A stretch of 64,000 bases of DNA from Bacteroidota bacterium (GTDB taxonomy: Bacteria > Bacteroidota > Rhodothermia > JANXDC01), in contig JANXDC010000015.1 in the NCBI GenBank assembly GCA_025059945.1, forward strand, positions 62,001-126,000, read 5' to 3'. Both the position numbers and the translations under genes were made by a program. The notes under the pieces were generated by a model that had not been told where the DNA came from, did not search any database, and saw only the letters and a list, made by a program, of their open reading frames with translations. This document shows, piece after piece, positions 24,387 to 33,737 of the stretch. How positions within the stretch are numbered: the stretch's first letter is position 1; the number at the start of each line of letters is the position of its first letter.

Positions 24387-25034
24387 ATGGTATCGCTGGC
24401 GCTCATCTTGATATTAAGCTACCTGGTAGGGGCCATCCCCACAGGTGTGCTCATCAGCCGTCGCCGTGGGATAGATATCCGAGAGCACGGTAGCGGCAAC
24501 CCCGGCATGACGAATACCTGGCGGGTGCTGGGATGGCGGGCCGGGGTGCTGGTGGGGCTACTGGACATGGGCAAAGGCTTGGTGGCCACAGGCCTTATCG
24601 CCACGTTGCGTATAGACAGCTTGCCGGCTGGGTTAGCCAATTGGCAGGTGGAGAGAATCCTAGCCGGCCTGGCGGCCGTGCTCGGGCACATGTATCCGAT
24701 ATGGAGCAGGTTCCGGGGCGGAAAGGGCGTCAGCACCTCAGCCGGGGCGTTACTGGCCATCACGACTTGGACTACGCTCATCTGCGCCGGGATCTTTGTG
24801 CTGGTTGCGCTCCTATCTCGGTATGCCTCCTTGGGCTCAATCGCAGCGGCGCTGGCGTTTCCGATTGTGCTGGCTATTCGGAAATACATATTTCATGTGC
24901 CTCTTGACAACGCCCTGCTGCCTTTCGGCGTACTGCTGGCGGGGGTGATCTTATATGCGCATCGTGCCAACATCCGACGTCTGCTCAACGGAACGGAAAA
25001 CCGGATTCGGTTACCCTCATGGCGTCTTCGGTAG
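24387..25034 (+). CDS. plsY: Glycerol-3-phosphate acyltransferase PlsY (copy 1)
   Basis: Inner-membrane enzyme that transfers acyl groups from acyl-phosphate to glycerol-3-phosphate, the first step of phospholipid synthesis. 215 residues with about five to seven hydrophobic segments. Family motifs: the N-terminal GAIPTGVLISRRRGIDIREH then GSGNPGMTNTWRVLG; VLGHMYPIWSRFRGGKGVST; and LLNGTENRI near the end. Immediately followed by gpsA (6-bp gap), which makes its glycerol-3-phosphate substrate. A second, more divergent PlsY lies at 50421-51017. Confidence 0.95.
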   Translation: MVSLALILILSYLVGAIPTGVLISRRRGIDIREHGSGNPGMTNTWRVLGWRAGVLVGLLDMGKGLVATGLIATLRIDSLPAGLANWQVERILAGLAAVLGHMYPIWSRFRGGKGVSTSAGALLAITTWTTLICAGIFVLVALLSRYASLGSIAAALAFPIVLAIRKYIFHVPLDNALLPFGVLLAGVILYAHRANIRRLLNGTENRIRLPSWRLR

Positions 25035-25040
25035 GTTGAC

Positions 25041-26084
25041 ATGACTGGGCGCACGGCGATCTTGGGCGCGGGCAGTTGGGGCACGGCTCTGGCCGTGTTA
25101 TTAGCCGAACAACGCCGCCGCGTGGTGTTGTGGGCCAGACGCGCCGAACAGGCCCAACTGTTAGAGCAAACCCGCACCAACCCCACCTATTTGCCGGGGG
25201 TGCGACTACCCCAGGAAGTGCGCGTAACAGCCGACCTGGAGGGGGCGCTACGCGAAGCGGATATGGTCGTGGTGGCCACCCCTTCGCACGCCGTCCGGCA
25301 GCTGGCTGAACGCATGCGGCCGTACGTCACGGCCGGCATGATCCTGGTGAGCGTCACCAAGGGGATCGAGGCGAGCACCCTGAAAACCGTCACGCAGATC
25401 TTAGCCGAAACCTTGCCTCAACTGCCCGAGACCCAACTGTGCGTACTGCACGGCCCCAGTCATGCTGAGGAGGTGGCGCGTCATTTGCCCACCACCGTAG
25501 TCGCGGCCTCCCGGGAGATCGAAACAGCCCAGACGGTGCAGGAACGCTTCATGACCCCCATGTTTCGGGTCTATACGAACACGGATCTAGTGGGCGTCGA
25601 GATCGCGGGGGCGGTCAAGAACGTGCTCGCCATCGCGGCCGGCATCTGCGACGGGCTCGAACTGGGCGACAACACAAAAGCCGCTCTCATCACGCGCGGT
25701 CTTGCTGAGATGGCCCGACTGGGGATAGCTATGGGGGCTTCGCCGCTTACCTTCGCCGGTTTGGCTGGGATTGGGGACCTGGTCGTCACCTGCATGAGCC
25801 GACACAGCCGCAACCGCTACGTAGGGGAACAGATCGGTCGGGGCCGCCCCCTGGAGGCGGTCCTCGCCGAGATGCCCATGGTCGCCGAGGGCGTGCGCAC
25901 CACGCGCGCCGTGCACGCCCTGGCCCAACACCACCAGGTGGAGATGCCCATCAGCACGGCCGTCTATGAGGTCCTGTTCGCCGGGAAGACACCGCAACAG
26001 GCTGTCTTGGAGCTGATGACTCGCTCAGCTAAAGAGGAGCACTGGCTCGGCGGGCTTTCGGTCTCCGCCTATCCCGGCTCTTAA
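25041..26084 (+). CDS. gpsA: Glycerol-3-phosphate dehydrogenase [NAD(P)+]
   Basis: Reduces dihydroxyacetone phosphate to sn-glycerol-3-phosphate for lipid synthesis. 347 residues, typical. The N-terminal dinucleotide loop is LGAGSWGTALAVLLAEQ. Also seen: the VSVTKGIE segment, the HGPSHAEEVARHLPTTV substrate loop, the catalytic-lysine region GAVKNVLAIAAGICDGLELG, the NTKAALITRGLAEM motif and TFAGLAGIGDLVVTCMSRHS RN-type C-terminal motif. Operon partner of plsY. The downstream AlbA-type gene follows after 53 bp and may be read through. Confidence 0.97.
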   Translation: MTGRTAILGAGSWGTALAVLLAEQRRRVVLWARRAEQAQLLEQTRTNPTYLPGVRLPQEVRVTADLEGALREADMVVVATPSHAVRQLAERMRPYVTAGMILVSVTKGIEASTLKTVTQILAETLPQLPETQLCVLHGPSHAEEVARHLPTTVVAASREIETAQTVQERFMTPMFRVYTNTDLVGVEIAGAVKNVLAIAAGICDGLELGDNTKAALITRGLAEMARLGIAMGASPLTFAGLAGIGDLVVTCMSRHSRNRYVGEQIGRGRPLEAVLAEMPMVAEGVRTTRAVHALAQHHQVEMPISTAVYEVLFAGKTPQQAVLELMTRSAKEEHWLGGLSVSAYPGS

Positions 26085-26137
26085 AAGAGGCTTTGACGTT
26101 CGAGTACTGTGCTTAGCCGCCAAAGGAGCCCCCACAT

Positions 26138-26794
26138 ATGAGCCCCGAGGCCCTCCGGCAGCTCATCGCCTTGGGCGAGGGCTTCCGCGTAGAATTCAAG
26201 CGCAAAGTACCGACGGCCGACAAGCTGGCTAAAACCTTGGTGGCGTTTGCCAATTCACAAGGCGGGCATATTTTGATCGGAATCGATGACAACCGAACCG
26301 TGATCGGAGTGCGCAGCCCCGAAGAGGCGGAGTTTGAAATCGAACAGGCCGCGCGCCATCATTGCGATCCTCCGATCGATTACGCGCTCGAACTCATCGC
26401 TTACGCCGGCCGCGAGGTGCTCGTCATCTACGTGCCGGAGAGCTCCCGGAAGCCCCATTTCCGGATCGGCCCGGAGGGCCGCACGGCGTTCGTCCGGGTT
26501 CAGGACAAGAGCCTAGAGGCCGGCGTGGAACTGGTGCATCTGCTGCGAGAAGAACGCAAAGAGCGACCCCTTCGGCTTCAATATGGCCCTCACGAGGAAC
26601 AGCTCTTCCGCTACCTCAATCATTACGAGCGCATCACGGTGCGCCAATTCAGCCGCATGGTGAACATCTCCCTTCGCCGCGCCTCCCGGATTCTGGTCAC
26701 GTTGATGCGCGCAGGCGTGCTGCGGTTGCACCAGACGGAGCGGGGAGCATTCTTCACCCTAGCCCACGAGCTTCCAGAAAACGGAGCCCGCTAA
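26138..26794 (+). CDS. AlbA/Schlafen-type putative nucleic-acid-binding protein
   Basis: 218 residues with a good AAAGGAG site. The N-terminal 120 residues are an AlbA_2 (divergent AAA-4/Schlafen) domain: FRVEFKRKV, TLVAFANSQGGHILIGIDDN, DYALELIAYAGREVLVIYVP and the RTAFVRVQDKS end motif. The C-terminal part (RITVRQFSRMVNISLRRASRI) looks like a winged helix. This architecture is usually called a putative transcriptional regulator. It follows plsY-gpsA and its 3' end overlaps that of the PLP decarboxylase by 4 bp. Its target is unknown. Confidence 0.8.
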   Translation: MSPEALRQLIALGEGFRVEFKRKVPTADKLAKTLVAFANSQGGHILIGIDDNRTVIGVRSPEEAEFEIEQAARHHCDPPIDYALELIAYAGREVLVIYVPESSRKPHFRIGPEGRTAFVRVQDKSLEAGVELVHLLREERKERPLRLQYGPHEEQLFRYLNHYERITVRQFSRMVNISLRRASRILVTLMRAGVLRLHQTERGAFFTLAHELPENGAR

Positions 26795-28218
26795 CGACCC
26801 AAGCGAACCCGATGGCGGGCCGCATCCAGGGCCTCAAGCAGGGCGTCCACGTCCTCTGGGCCGGTGCGGTAGTTGGTGATGCAGGCCCGGATAACGGTGT
26901 GGTGGCCGCGCAGCCGGGCCGTGGAAACCCAAGCCCGACCGGAGCCGATGAGCTCGCGCACGATCGCCTCATGATGGGCGGCATCTTCGGCAAAGGCGGG
27001 GTCAACTACGCAAGCCAGCGGCAGGGGGGTGGCGTTTTGCAGCGCCCAGCCTCGATCGCAAAGCCCCTGACGCAGCCTGTGGCCCATCGCGACCATGTGT
27101 CGGATGGCCGTCTCATAGCCCTGACGGCCTAAGCTCATGAGCGAAAACCAGACCTTGAGCCCCACAAAGCGGCGCGACCACTGAAGCGAACGCGCAAAGG
27201 GATCCGGAACCCCCCAAGAGGCGGCCTCACGAGGCATGTAGGTCTCCGGAACGCGAAAGGCGCGCTCCAGCATCTCAGGATGCCGGCTCAGACAGAGGCC
27301 GGCTCCCATGGGGACGGAAAGCCACTTATGCGGGTCAAAGGTGATGGAATCGGCCCGCTCCACCCCCTTCAGCCAGGGACGGTATTCCGCCACGAGCGCC
27401 ACGGCTCCGGCCCAAGCGGCGTCGACGTGATACCAGAGCCCCTCGGCCTGCGCCAGATCCGCAAGCGCCTCCAGCGGGTCGATCACCCCGGCGGCCGTTG
27501 TGCCGGCCGTGCCCACGAGCAAAAAGGGCTCAAGGCCCTGGCGCCGATCTTGGGCGATTTGCCGGGCCAGCGCCTCCAAATCAAACTGGAGCGTTTCCGT
27601 TACGGGCACCACCCGGACGGCCTCCCGGCCTAACCCGCTCACCTGGGCGGCCTTGAGCAGGGAATGATGCGCCTCTTCGGAGACGTAGAGCACGGGCTGG
27701 GCCCGAAGCGCGCGCAAACCCACCCGCCCCACCTCGGAGAAACGCGCGCAGAGCGCCAAAAGCAGAGCGGTATGGTTGGCCTCCGCTCCGCCCGAGGTGA
27801 AAACGCCGTCGCTTTCCGCCTCGGGCCAGCCGAACTGAGCGCCAAACCATCGCACTAGACGCCTTTCCAGCTCCACGGCGAACGGGCTGTGGGTCCAGGC
27901 CGCCAGTTGGGGGTTGAAGAGGGCCACCAGAAACTCGGCCGCCACCCCCATGGGCGTCGGAGCGGGATTGAACAGGCCAAAGTAGCGCGGATGGGGCGTG
28001 TGCACCTGATGCTCTCTTAGCTGTTCCACCCCCCAACGGAGCACCGCCTCGGGCGAAAGGGGCTGCTCAAAGCGGTGCGATTCTAGCTCCTGCCGTAGCC
28101 CTTCGGGATCCCAGCGGGGGCTAACGGGCAGGCGCAAAACCTGCGCCCAGTAGGCCTCCGCCACCTCGGCCAGCTGCGCCCAAAGCGCCCTTCTCGTTTC
28201 GGGATCTAGATCAAGCAT
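26791..28218 (-). CDS. PLP-dependent group II decarboxylase (aromatic amino acid / glutamate decarboxylase-like)
   Basis: 475 residues from ATG 28218. Fold-type I PLP enzyme: HPRYFGLFNPAPTP near the N-terminus, GVFTSGGAEANHTALLLAL (cofactor phosphate region), VSEEAHHSLLKAA (His stacking on PLP), VGTAGTTAAGVIDPL, WYHVDAAWAGA (Asp) and the Schiff-base lysine in FDPHKWLSVPMGAG. These match the aromatic-L-amino-acid decarboxylase/GAD group. The preferred substrate cannot be read; tryptophan, tyrosine, glutamate or aspartate are possible. Divergent from the SDR gene with 76 bp between. Confidence 0.88.
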   Translation of the reverse strand: MLDLDPETRRALWAQLAEVAEAYWAQVLRLPVSPRWDPEGLRQELESHRFEQPLSPEAVLRWGVEQLREHQVHTPHPRYFGLFNPAPTPMGVAAEFLVALFNPQLAAWTHSPFAVELERRLVRWFGAQFGWPEAESDGVFTSGGAEANHTALLLALCARFSEVGRVGLRALRAQPVLYVSEEAHHSLLKAAQVSGLGREAVRVVPVTETLQFDLEALARQIAQDRRQGLEPFLLVGTAGTTAAGVIDPLEALADLAQAEGLWYHVDAAWAGAVALVAEYRPWLKGVERADSITFDPHKWLSVPMGAGLCLSRHPEMLERAFRVPETYMPREAASWGVPDPFARSLQWSRRFVGLKVWFSLMSLGRQGYETAIRHMVAMGHRLRQGLCDRGWALQNATPLPLACVVDPAFAEDAAHHEAIVRELIGSGRAWVSTARLRGHHTVIRACITNYRTGPEDVDALLEALDAARHRVRLGR

Positions 28219-28294
28219 GGCCTTTGAATAGCTTCCGGGGAGCCGTAAATTCTCATCCCGATTTCGCTCAGCGCAACCGTCGTAGGAGGCCGCA

Positions 28295-28987
28295 ATGCTT
28301 CGAGATCGTGTGGTGGTGATCACGGGGGCCGGCCGGCTGGGACGGGCCCTGGTGCGGCTGTTTTCCCAAAGCGAACCGGGGGGACTGGTCGTGATCAGCC
28401 GCCGCGCCGAATCCCTGCACGCTCTGGAGGTGAGCGGGCAACCGGATGCGTCCTGGTGGGGGCTGACGGCGGACCTGACTCAGGAAGCCGAGGTACAAGC
28501 CGCCTTTGAGGCCGTGCATGCCCGATGGGGCCGTTTGGATGTGCTCATCCACACGGTGGGCACCTGGGCCGGAAGTCCCCTGCTGGAGACGTCTCTAGAG
28601 GCCTGGGAGGACCTCATGCGGCTCAACCTGAACAGCGCCTTCCTGTGTTTTCGAGAGGCGCTGCGCTGGATGCAGCCGCGCCGCTACGGGCGCCTGATCG
28701 CCATCGCCTCTATGCAGGGTCTAGAGCGGGGGCGCTCCGGGCAGGCGGCCTACTCGGCCTCCAAGGCGGGCCTAATCCGCCTTGTGGAGTCCGTGGCGCT
28801 GGAATATTGGGGCTCCGGGATCACGGCCAACGCCATCGCCCCGAGCCTGATTCGGGAGGCCGACCAGGAAGGGCCGGGTGTTTCGGCAGAGGCTGTAGCG
28901 CGGCTTTGCCTGTTTTTGGCCCAAGAAGAGGCCGGAGCGATCTCCGGAGAAACCCTGCGCATCTATGGGGATTACCCTATCCTCTAG
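28295..28987 (+). CDS. Short-chain dehydrogenase/reductase
   Basis: 230 residues, strong AGGAGG site 5 nt before the ATG. Rossmann loop VITGAGRLGRALVRLF, VLIHTVGTWAG in place of the usual NNAG, the LNLNSAFLC helix, the catalytic Ser in IAIASMQGLERG, and YSASKAG with the catalytic Tyr and Lys. Classical SDR similar to FabG. The substrate is not deducible from sequence or position. Confidence 0.9.
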   Translation: MLRDRVVVITGAGRLGRALVRLFSQSEPGGLVVISRRAESLHALEVSGQPDASWWGLTADLTQEAEVQAAFEAVHARWGRLDVLIHTVGTWAGSPLLETSLEAWEDLMRLNLNSAFLCFREALRWMQPRRYGRLIAIASMQGLERGRSGQAAYSASKAGLIRLVESVALEYWGSGITANAIAPSLIREADQEGPGVSAEAVARLCLFLAQEEAGAISGETLRIYGDYPIL

Positions 28988-29030
28988 CCCGCCCCCAGGC
29001 CTCGGGGAGCTCTTGGCGGGGGCTTACTTT
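28986..29030 (+). terminator. Possible terminator after the SDR gene
   Basis: AGCCCGCC (28986-28993) can pair with GGCGGGGGCT (29015-29024) with a small bulge, followed by the weak T-tract TACTTT. The right arm overlaps the queA -35 region, so terminator and promoter are interleaved. Confidence 0.35.
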
Positions 29031-29041
29031 AAGCGTATATT
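29013..29041 (+). promoter_or_regulatory. Putative promoter of queA-ispD-ispF
   Basis: TTGGCG (29013-29018), 17 nt, TATATT (29036-29041). Predicts a leader of about 115 nt before queA; no preQ1 or other known riboswitch was recognised in it. Confidence 0.45.
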
Positions 29042-29163
29042 TATCTTGATGTCCTTGGCGCCTGTGGCTTCAGCGTGCGCGCACACAGGGTCATAGCAAC
29101 GCCCCGCCGACGGCTTCCTCTCAATAGCCCGCCGCACTTCTGGTCTCCAGAACAGGAGCAGGC

Positions 29164-30237
29164 ATGAACCGCTTTGTGGAAGGGGTTACGTACAAACTTT
29201 CCGACTTCCGGTACTCCTACCCCGCTAAGCTCGTAGCTAAGTATCCGGCCGAACCTCGGGACAGCGCCCGGCTCATGGTCGTGCACCGGGATACGGGGGA
29301 GATCGAACATCGCATCTTTCGAGACATCGTGGAATACTTCCAGCCCGGCGACGTGCTGGTGCTGAACGACACGCGGGTGTTCCCAGCCCGTTTGTTTGCC
29401 CGCAAGGAAAAAACCAACGCCAAAATCGAGGTGCTGCTTCTACGCGAACTGCAGGCGGAAAACCGCCTATGGGATGTAATCGTAGACCCAGCCCGCAAAA
29501 TACGCATCGGCAATAAGCTCTACTTCGATGAGGGCCTGGTGGCGGAGGTCATCGACAACACCACCTCTCGGGGACGGACTATTCGCTTCATTTTCGACGG
29601 CACCAACGAGGAGCTCTATGAGGTCATCGACCGGATTGGCACCACGCCCATTCCGCCCTACATCAAGCGCAAAGCCGAGACCCGGGACAAAGAATGGTAC
29701 CAAACCGTGTATGCTCGCAATAGGGGCTCCGTGGCAGCCCCCACAGCCGGACTGCACTTCACCGAAACGCTCCTGCAACAGTTGCGCGACAAAGGGGTGG
29801 AGATCGCCTACGTCACCTTGCACATCGGCCTGGGCACCTTTCGGCCCGTAGAGGTGGAGGACCTGACCAAGCACCGCATGGACTCGGAATTCTTCTCGAT
29901 CTCCCCAGAGGCGGCCCGCATCGTCAACAGCGCGCTAGAGCGACGAGGCAATTACGTCTTCGTCTGCGGCACCTCCTCGGTACGCGCCGTGGAATCCAGC
30001 ATCACAGCGGACAACCGCTTGAAAGCGGGCAGCGCCTGGACGGACAAGTTCATCTACCCCCCGTACGACTTCAAGATCACCCAGCGGCTCATCACCAACT
30101 TCCACATGCCCGAATCCACCTTGCTTATGCTCGTATGTGCTTTCGGGGGCTATGACCTGATCATGCGGGCCTATCGGACGGCCATTGAACAGGAGTACCG
30201 GCTCTTCAGCTACGGCGATGCAATGCTGATCATTTAA
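29164..30237 (+). CDS. queA: S-adenosylmethionine:tRNA ribosyltransferase-isomerase
   Basis: Transfers and isomerises the ribosyl part of SAM to preQ1 in tRNA, forming epoxyqueuosine at the wobble position. 357 residues, full length. Motifs: LSDFRYSYPAKLVAKYPAEP, DVLVLNDTRVFPARLFARK, GTTPIPPYIKR, GSVAAPTAGLHFTETLLQQL, YVTLHIGLGTFRPVEVEDL and the C-terminal LITNFHMPESTLLMLV. AGGAG site 5 nt upstream. ispD follows 3 bp later, so it heads queA-ispD-ispF. Confidence 0.97.
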   Translation: MNRFVEGVTYKLSDFRYSYPAKLVAKYPAEPRDSARLMVVHRDTGEIEHRIFRDIVEYFQPGDVLVLNDTRVFPARLFARKEKTNAKIEVLLLRELQAENRLWDVIVDPARKIRIGNKLYFDEGLVAEVIDNTTSRGRTIRFIFDGTNEELYEVIDRIGTTPIPPYIKRKAETRDKEWYQTVYARNRGSVAAPTAGLHFTETLLQQLRDKGVEIAYVTLHIGLGTFRPVEVEDLTKHRMDSEFFSISPEAARIVNSALERRGNYVFVCGTSSVRAVESSITADNRLKAGSAWTDKFIYPPYDFKITQRLITNFHMPESTLLMLVCAFGGYDLIMRAYRTAIEQEYRLFSYGDAMLII

Positions 30238-30240
30238 AAC

Positions 30241-30951
30241 ATGGCGGTAGCGGCCCTCATCCCCGCAGCCGGATCCGGATCCCGGATGGGCGGCGAACGC
30301 CCCAAGCAGTTCCGTTTGCTGGGTGAGCTACCCCTTCTGGTGCACACGTTGCGCATCTTTGAACATCACCCCGCGGTGACGGCGATTTACGTAAGCTTGC
30401 CCCGCGCCTTTATGGATGAGGTGGCGCTCTGGGTGTACCGGCATGATCTGCGTAAGGTGAAAAAGCTTCTGCCCGGCGGGCGCACCCGTCAAGAATCCGT
30501 CTGGCAGGCCCTGCGCGCCGTGCCCGAGGAGATCGAGTGGGTGCTCGTGCATGACGCCGTGCGACCGTTTGTGCCCAAGGGCCTTCTAGACGCCATAATA
30601 GAGGCCATGCGCGCATACGGGGCAGCTATTCCGGCCGTGCCCGTAGTGGATACCCTGAAGCGTGTTGACCCCAATGGATGGGTCCAACAGACGCTAGACC
30701 GCGCGGCCCTGCGCGCCGCGCAAACCCCGCAGGCCTTCCGGCGTGATCTGCTCATGCAGGCATACGAGCGCGCCCGGGCCTGCGGGCTGGAGGCCACCGA
30801 CGAGGCCAGCCTCGTAGAGGCCCTGGGAACCCCGGTGCGCGTCGTGCCCGGAGCTCCGGAAAACCGCAAGCTCACCACGCCAGAGGATTGGGCCTGGGCC
30901 GAATGGTGGTTGCAGCAGCAAAGCAATCCGGTCTCGGGACACAGGCCATGA
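30241..30951 (+). CDS. ispD: 2-C-methyl-D-erythritol 4-phosphate cytidylyltransferase
   Basis: Third step of the MEP isoprenoid pathway: MEP plus CTP gives CDP-ME. 236 residues. Nucleotide-binding loop [20 protein letters not shown] at the N-terminus, [52 protein letters not shown] and [10 protein letters not shown] with the [11 protein letters not shown] end motif. Its stop overlaps the ispF start (ATGA), so the two consecutive-pathway enzymes are separate but coupled rather than fused. Confidence 0.96.
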   Translation: MAVAALIPAAGSGSRMGGERPKQFRLLGELPLLVHTLRIFEHHPAVTAIYVSLPRAFMDEVALWVYRHDLRKVKKLLPGGRTRQESVWQALRAVPEEIEWVLVHDAVRPFVPKGLLDAIIEAMRAYGAAIPAVPVVDTLKRVDPNGWVQQTLDRAALRAAQTPQAFRRDLLMQAYERARACGLEATDEASLVEALGTPVRVVPGAPENRKLTTPEDWAWAEWWLQQQSNPVSGHRP

Positions 30952-31433
30952 CACGCCCCCTACGCATCGGGTTTGGCTACGACGTGCACCGGCTGGTGCC
31001 GGATCGCCGGCTGGTGCTGGGTGGCGTGGAGATCCCCTACGAGAAGGGCCTGCTCGGCCACTCCGACGCCGACGTGCTGCTGCACGCGATTTGCGATGCC
31101 TTGCTGGGGGCGGCCGCCCTAGGAGACATCGGGCAGCGTTTCCCCGACACCGATCCCCGATACGCAAACGCCAACAGCCTGGAGCTGCTGGAAGAGGTCG
31201 GAGACGCGGTTCGCGCCCAAGGCTACCGGATCGTCAACATAGACGCGATGCTCGTGCTGCAGGCCCCCAAGATCGCCCCGTATCTGCTGCAGATGCGGCA
31301 CAACATCGCCCGCGCCCTCCGCCTTGCCCTGCACGAGGTCTCAATCAAAGCGACCACAAACGAGGGCCTGGGCTTTGTCGGACAAGGGGAAGGGGTCGTG
31401 GCCTACGCCCTGGCCGCCATAGAAGAAAGGTAA
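30948..31433 (+). CDS. ispF: 2-C-methyl-D-erythritol 2,4-cyclodiphosphate synthase
   Basis: Cyclises CDP-ME 2-phosphate to MEcPP in the MEP pathway. 161 residues. [20 protein letters not shown] carries the zinc Asp and His; [20 protein letters not shown] carries the third zinc ligand His; [13 protein letters not shown] and the [20 protein letters not shown] substrate loop follow. ATG 30948 overlaps the ispD stop. Confidence 0.97.
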   Translation: MTRPLRIGFGYDVHRLVPDRRLVLGGVEIPYEKGLLGHSDADVLLHAICDALLGAAALGDIGQRFPDTDPRYANANSLELLEEVGDAVRAQGYRIVNIDAMLVLQAPKIAPYLLQMRHNIARALRLALHEVSIKATTNEGLGFVGQGEGVVAYALAAIEER

Positions 31434-31546
31434 GGTTCCTTTCCTGTTTCGTCCTTGGCCTTTCCCCAGGAGCCGTTCTGCTCAGGTGTTTTATCGTCCG
31501 GCACGGGCTTTGATAAGCCCCTTGTGGCAAAGAGCAACCAAAGACC

Positions 31547-31711
31547 ATGTACCGGGTCTACCTTCAATTGCAAAACGGAGGGCGCTGGCTGCTAGCGGAG
31601 TTCGTCGCTTTAGAGGAGGCGCTGGTCTTCGCCGAGCGCTTTAGCCTGCTTGTGCCCGGCGCGCTCCGGATCGAGATCCAGCATGTCCCCGTGGGCGCGC
31701 AGGCGGCCTAG
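31547..31711 (+). CDS. Hypothetical small protein (54 aa)
   Basis: Begins MYRVYLQLQNGGRWLLAEFV, then an amphipathic helix ALEEALVFAERFSLLVPGAL, and ends IEIQHVPVGAQAA. The composition reads like a compact alpha/beta protein, not random. Its stop codon interlocks with that of yidC on the other strand (31708-31711), leaving no spare sequence between the convergent genes. There is no good ribosome-binding site (only AAAGA 3 nt upstream). No family recognised. Confidence 0.5.
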   Translation: MYRVYLQLQNGGRWLLAEFVALEEALVFAERFSLLVPGALRIEIQHVPVGAQAA

Positions 31712-33495
31712 CGGCGGATCGGCCTTTTGGGCTTGGGAGCTCGAGCCTGTCGGGATTTTTTGCCCTGCAGCTCGGCCATGAGCGTGGCGTGATCGATCTC
31801 GGTGCGCACAAAGAATTTGAGCTGCAGGATCGTAAGCAGGTTGAAGACCAGATAGTAAAGCGAAAGCCCGGCGGCCACGTTGTTGAAGAACAAAAAGAGC
31901 AGGATCGGAAACAGGTAGTTCAAGAAGGCCATCTGAGCTTGGCTCGATCCCGGGCTTGACATGCGGGTCTGCAAAATCATCGTAAGCGCCATAAGCAAGG
32001 TAAAGCCGCTCACGTGATCCCCATAAAGGGGGATCGTAAAGGGCAGGTCCAGGATCGAGTCGGGGGCGGAAAGATCTTTACACCACAGAAACCCCTTCTG
32101 CCGGATTTCGATCACGCTCGGAAAGAAGCGCCAGAGCGCGATCAGAATCGGCAACTGCAAGAGCATAGGCAGGCACCCCCCTAGCGGGTTGATCCGCAGC
32201 TCGCGATAGAGCTTAAGCATCGCCTCCTGCTGCTTCTGCGGGTTGTCGGGATATTTGGCCCGGATCGCCTCCAGTTCGGGCTGCAGAGCGCGCATTTTGG
32301 CCATGGACTCATAGCTGCGAGCCGTAAGGGGATGCAGGACGAGCTTGACGAGCAAGGAGAACAAAACGATCACAAGCCCGTAGTTCGGAATAAACCGCCC
32401 CAGAAACGTAAAGACGGGGATGAAGACGTATTGCGTAAGGGGCCGCACGATCCAGTCCAGCCAACCCGGACCGAGGTTCACCATGCGATACAGGTCTTTC
32501 TTATAGGCGGCCAGCCGATAGTACTCCATGGGCCCCAAGTAAAGCCGGAAATGCTTCTCCCAGGATGAGGCTTCCGGATCAAAAGGTACGATCAGACGCG
32601 CCCGATAATGCTCGACGTAAGCGGAATCCTCCGGCCCAGAACCGCGCCGCAGCCCCACGAGCTCTGCCCCCTCCGTGGGCTCGGTGGGCATGAGGATGGC
32701 CGTAAAGTAGTGGTTGCGCACGGCCACCCAGTCGACTTTGCCGCTGAGCGTTTTGCGCTCTGTGGGCTCTTTGTCCAGCCGAACGGCCTCCAGCACCCGG
32801 CCGGAGTAGGCGAAGGCGCCCATCTCCAGGGCCTCGGTCTTGCGATCTTTTTCGGCAAAGGGCAGGCCGCTATCCCAGATAACGTCCAGCTGCCGGCCGG
32901 CGATCACCTCCTGTAGCCCCTCGGCCTTGAGGCGGAGTCCGATCTCGTAGCTTGCTCCTGTAAAGGTGTACTCTAGCTGCAGCCGGCGCAGACTGTCGAG
33001 CGCAAGTACAAAGGGTAGGCGCAAGGTATCAGAGGCCCTCAGGCGCAGCGTATCGGACCCGTTGGGCTCGAGTAGCGAGAAAATTAGCCGGCGCGTTTCG
33101 ACGTTGCGGTTCGTCTTGGTTAGCCAGCCCAGCTCTAGGGCGCCGCGCGCGGAGTCGGCGATCAGACGAACCGGACGCCCATCCCAACTCCGGTAGCGCT
33201 TCAAGGTTAGCTGCCGAATCGTCGCCCCTCGGTTGGAAAGCTCAGCCGTATACAGCTCGGTCTCCACGACCAGACGTCGCTCCTGACCCCGCAGGGCAGC
33301 GCCAAAAAGATCCAGGCTGTCCGCCTCCATGGGGACTTCGGCCGGAGAGCCCGTCCTTGCCGGCTCTTGGGTCGCGACCGTATCCTGATCGACCCGAGAG
33401 GGCCGCGGAGGCGGTGGGGGAGGGGTCAGGTAGTAGAGCCACACCATCATGATGAGGGTGATGAGAACAAGACCGATGACGGTGCTTCGATCCAC
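31708..33495 (-). CDS. yidC: Membrane protein insertase YidC/Oxa1
   Basis: 595 residues. Inserts and folds inner-membrane proteins, with or without SecYEG. GTG start at 33495 with GGAGG 7 nt upstream. One N-terminal membrane helix (VIGLVLITLIMMVWLYYLT), a large periplasmic beta domain (about 70-340), then the conserved five-helix core beginning near YVFIPVFTFLGRFIPNYGLV, with the hydrophilic-groove Arg in LVLHPLTARSYESMAKMRAL and a basic tail ending RAPKPKRPIRR. The long periplasmic domain is the Gram-negative form. Last gene of rpmH-rnpA-yidD-yidC. Confidence 0.97.
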   Translation of the reverse strand: MDRSTVIGLVLITLIMMVWLYYLTPPPPPPRPSRVDQDTVATQEPARTGSPAEVPMEADSLDLFGAALRGQERRLVVETELYTAELSNRGATIRQLTLKRYRSWDGRPVRLIADSARGALELGWLTKTNRNVETRRLIFSLLEPNGSDTLRLRASDTLRLPFVLALDSLRRLQLEYTFTGASYEIGLRLKAEGLQEVIAGRQLDVIWDSGLPFAEKDRKTEALEMGAFAYSGRVLEAVRLDKEPTERKTLSGKVDWVAVRNHYFTAILMPTEPTEGAELVGLRRGSGPEDSAYVEHYRARLIVPFDPEASSWEKHFRLYLGPMEYYRLAAYKKDLYRMVNLGPGWLDWIVRPLTQYVFIPVFTFLGRFIPNYGLVIVLFSLLVKLVLHPLTARSYESMAKMRALQPELEAIRAKYPDNPQKQQEAMLKLYRELRINPLGGCLPMLLQLPILIALWRFFPSVIEIRQKGFLWCKDLSAPDSILDLPFTIPLYGDHVSGFTLLMALTMILQTRMSSPGSSQAQMAFLNYLFPILLFLFFNNVAAGLSLYYLVFNLLTILQLKFFVRTEIDHATLMAELQGKKSRQARAPKPKRPIRR

Positions 33496-33524
33496 AGCGC
33501 ATCCTCCGGCTTTGGGCCGAACGC

Positions 33525-33737
33525 TTAGGGCACGGGGTCAAACCCGCCTGGATGAAAGGGGTGGCATCGCAACAGCCGCCGCAGCCCTAGATATGCGCCC
33601 TTAAGCGCCCCATAGCGCCTGATGGCCTCGGCGGCGTATTCGGAACAACTCGGATAGAACCGACATGCGGGGGGTAGGTGCGGAGAGAGCACGCGCCGAT
33701 ACAGCCAAATAGCGGCCAACAGCACCCTACGCAGCAT
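33525..33737 (-). CDS. yidD: Membrane protein insertion efficiency factor
   Basis: 70 residues from ATG 33737, which has AGGAG 4 nt upstream; an in-frame TTG at 33749 is less likely. The family core [18 protein letters not shown] with its cysteine is present, as is the [13 protein letters not shown] end motif. It overlaps rnpA by 11 bp and precedes yidC by 29 bp, the classic order. Peripheral membrane protein that assists insertion. Confidence 0.96.
   Translation of the reverse strand: MLRRVLLAAIWLYRRVLSPHLPPACRFYPSCSEYAAEAIRRYGALKGAYLGLRRLLRCHPFHPGGFDPVP

Noticed and set aside
29042-29163. preQ1 riboswitch before queA
   Set aside because: The 115-nt leader shows no recognisable preQ1 aptamer sequence.
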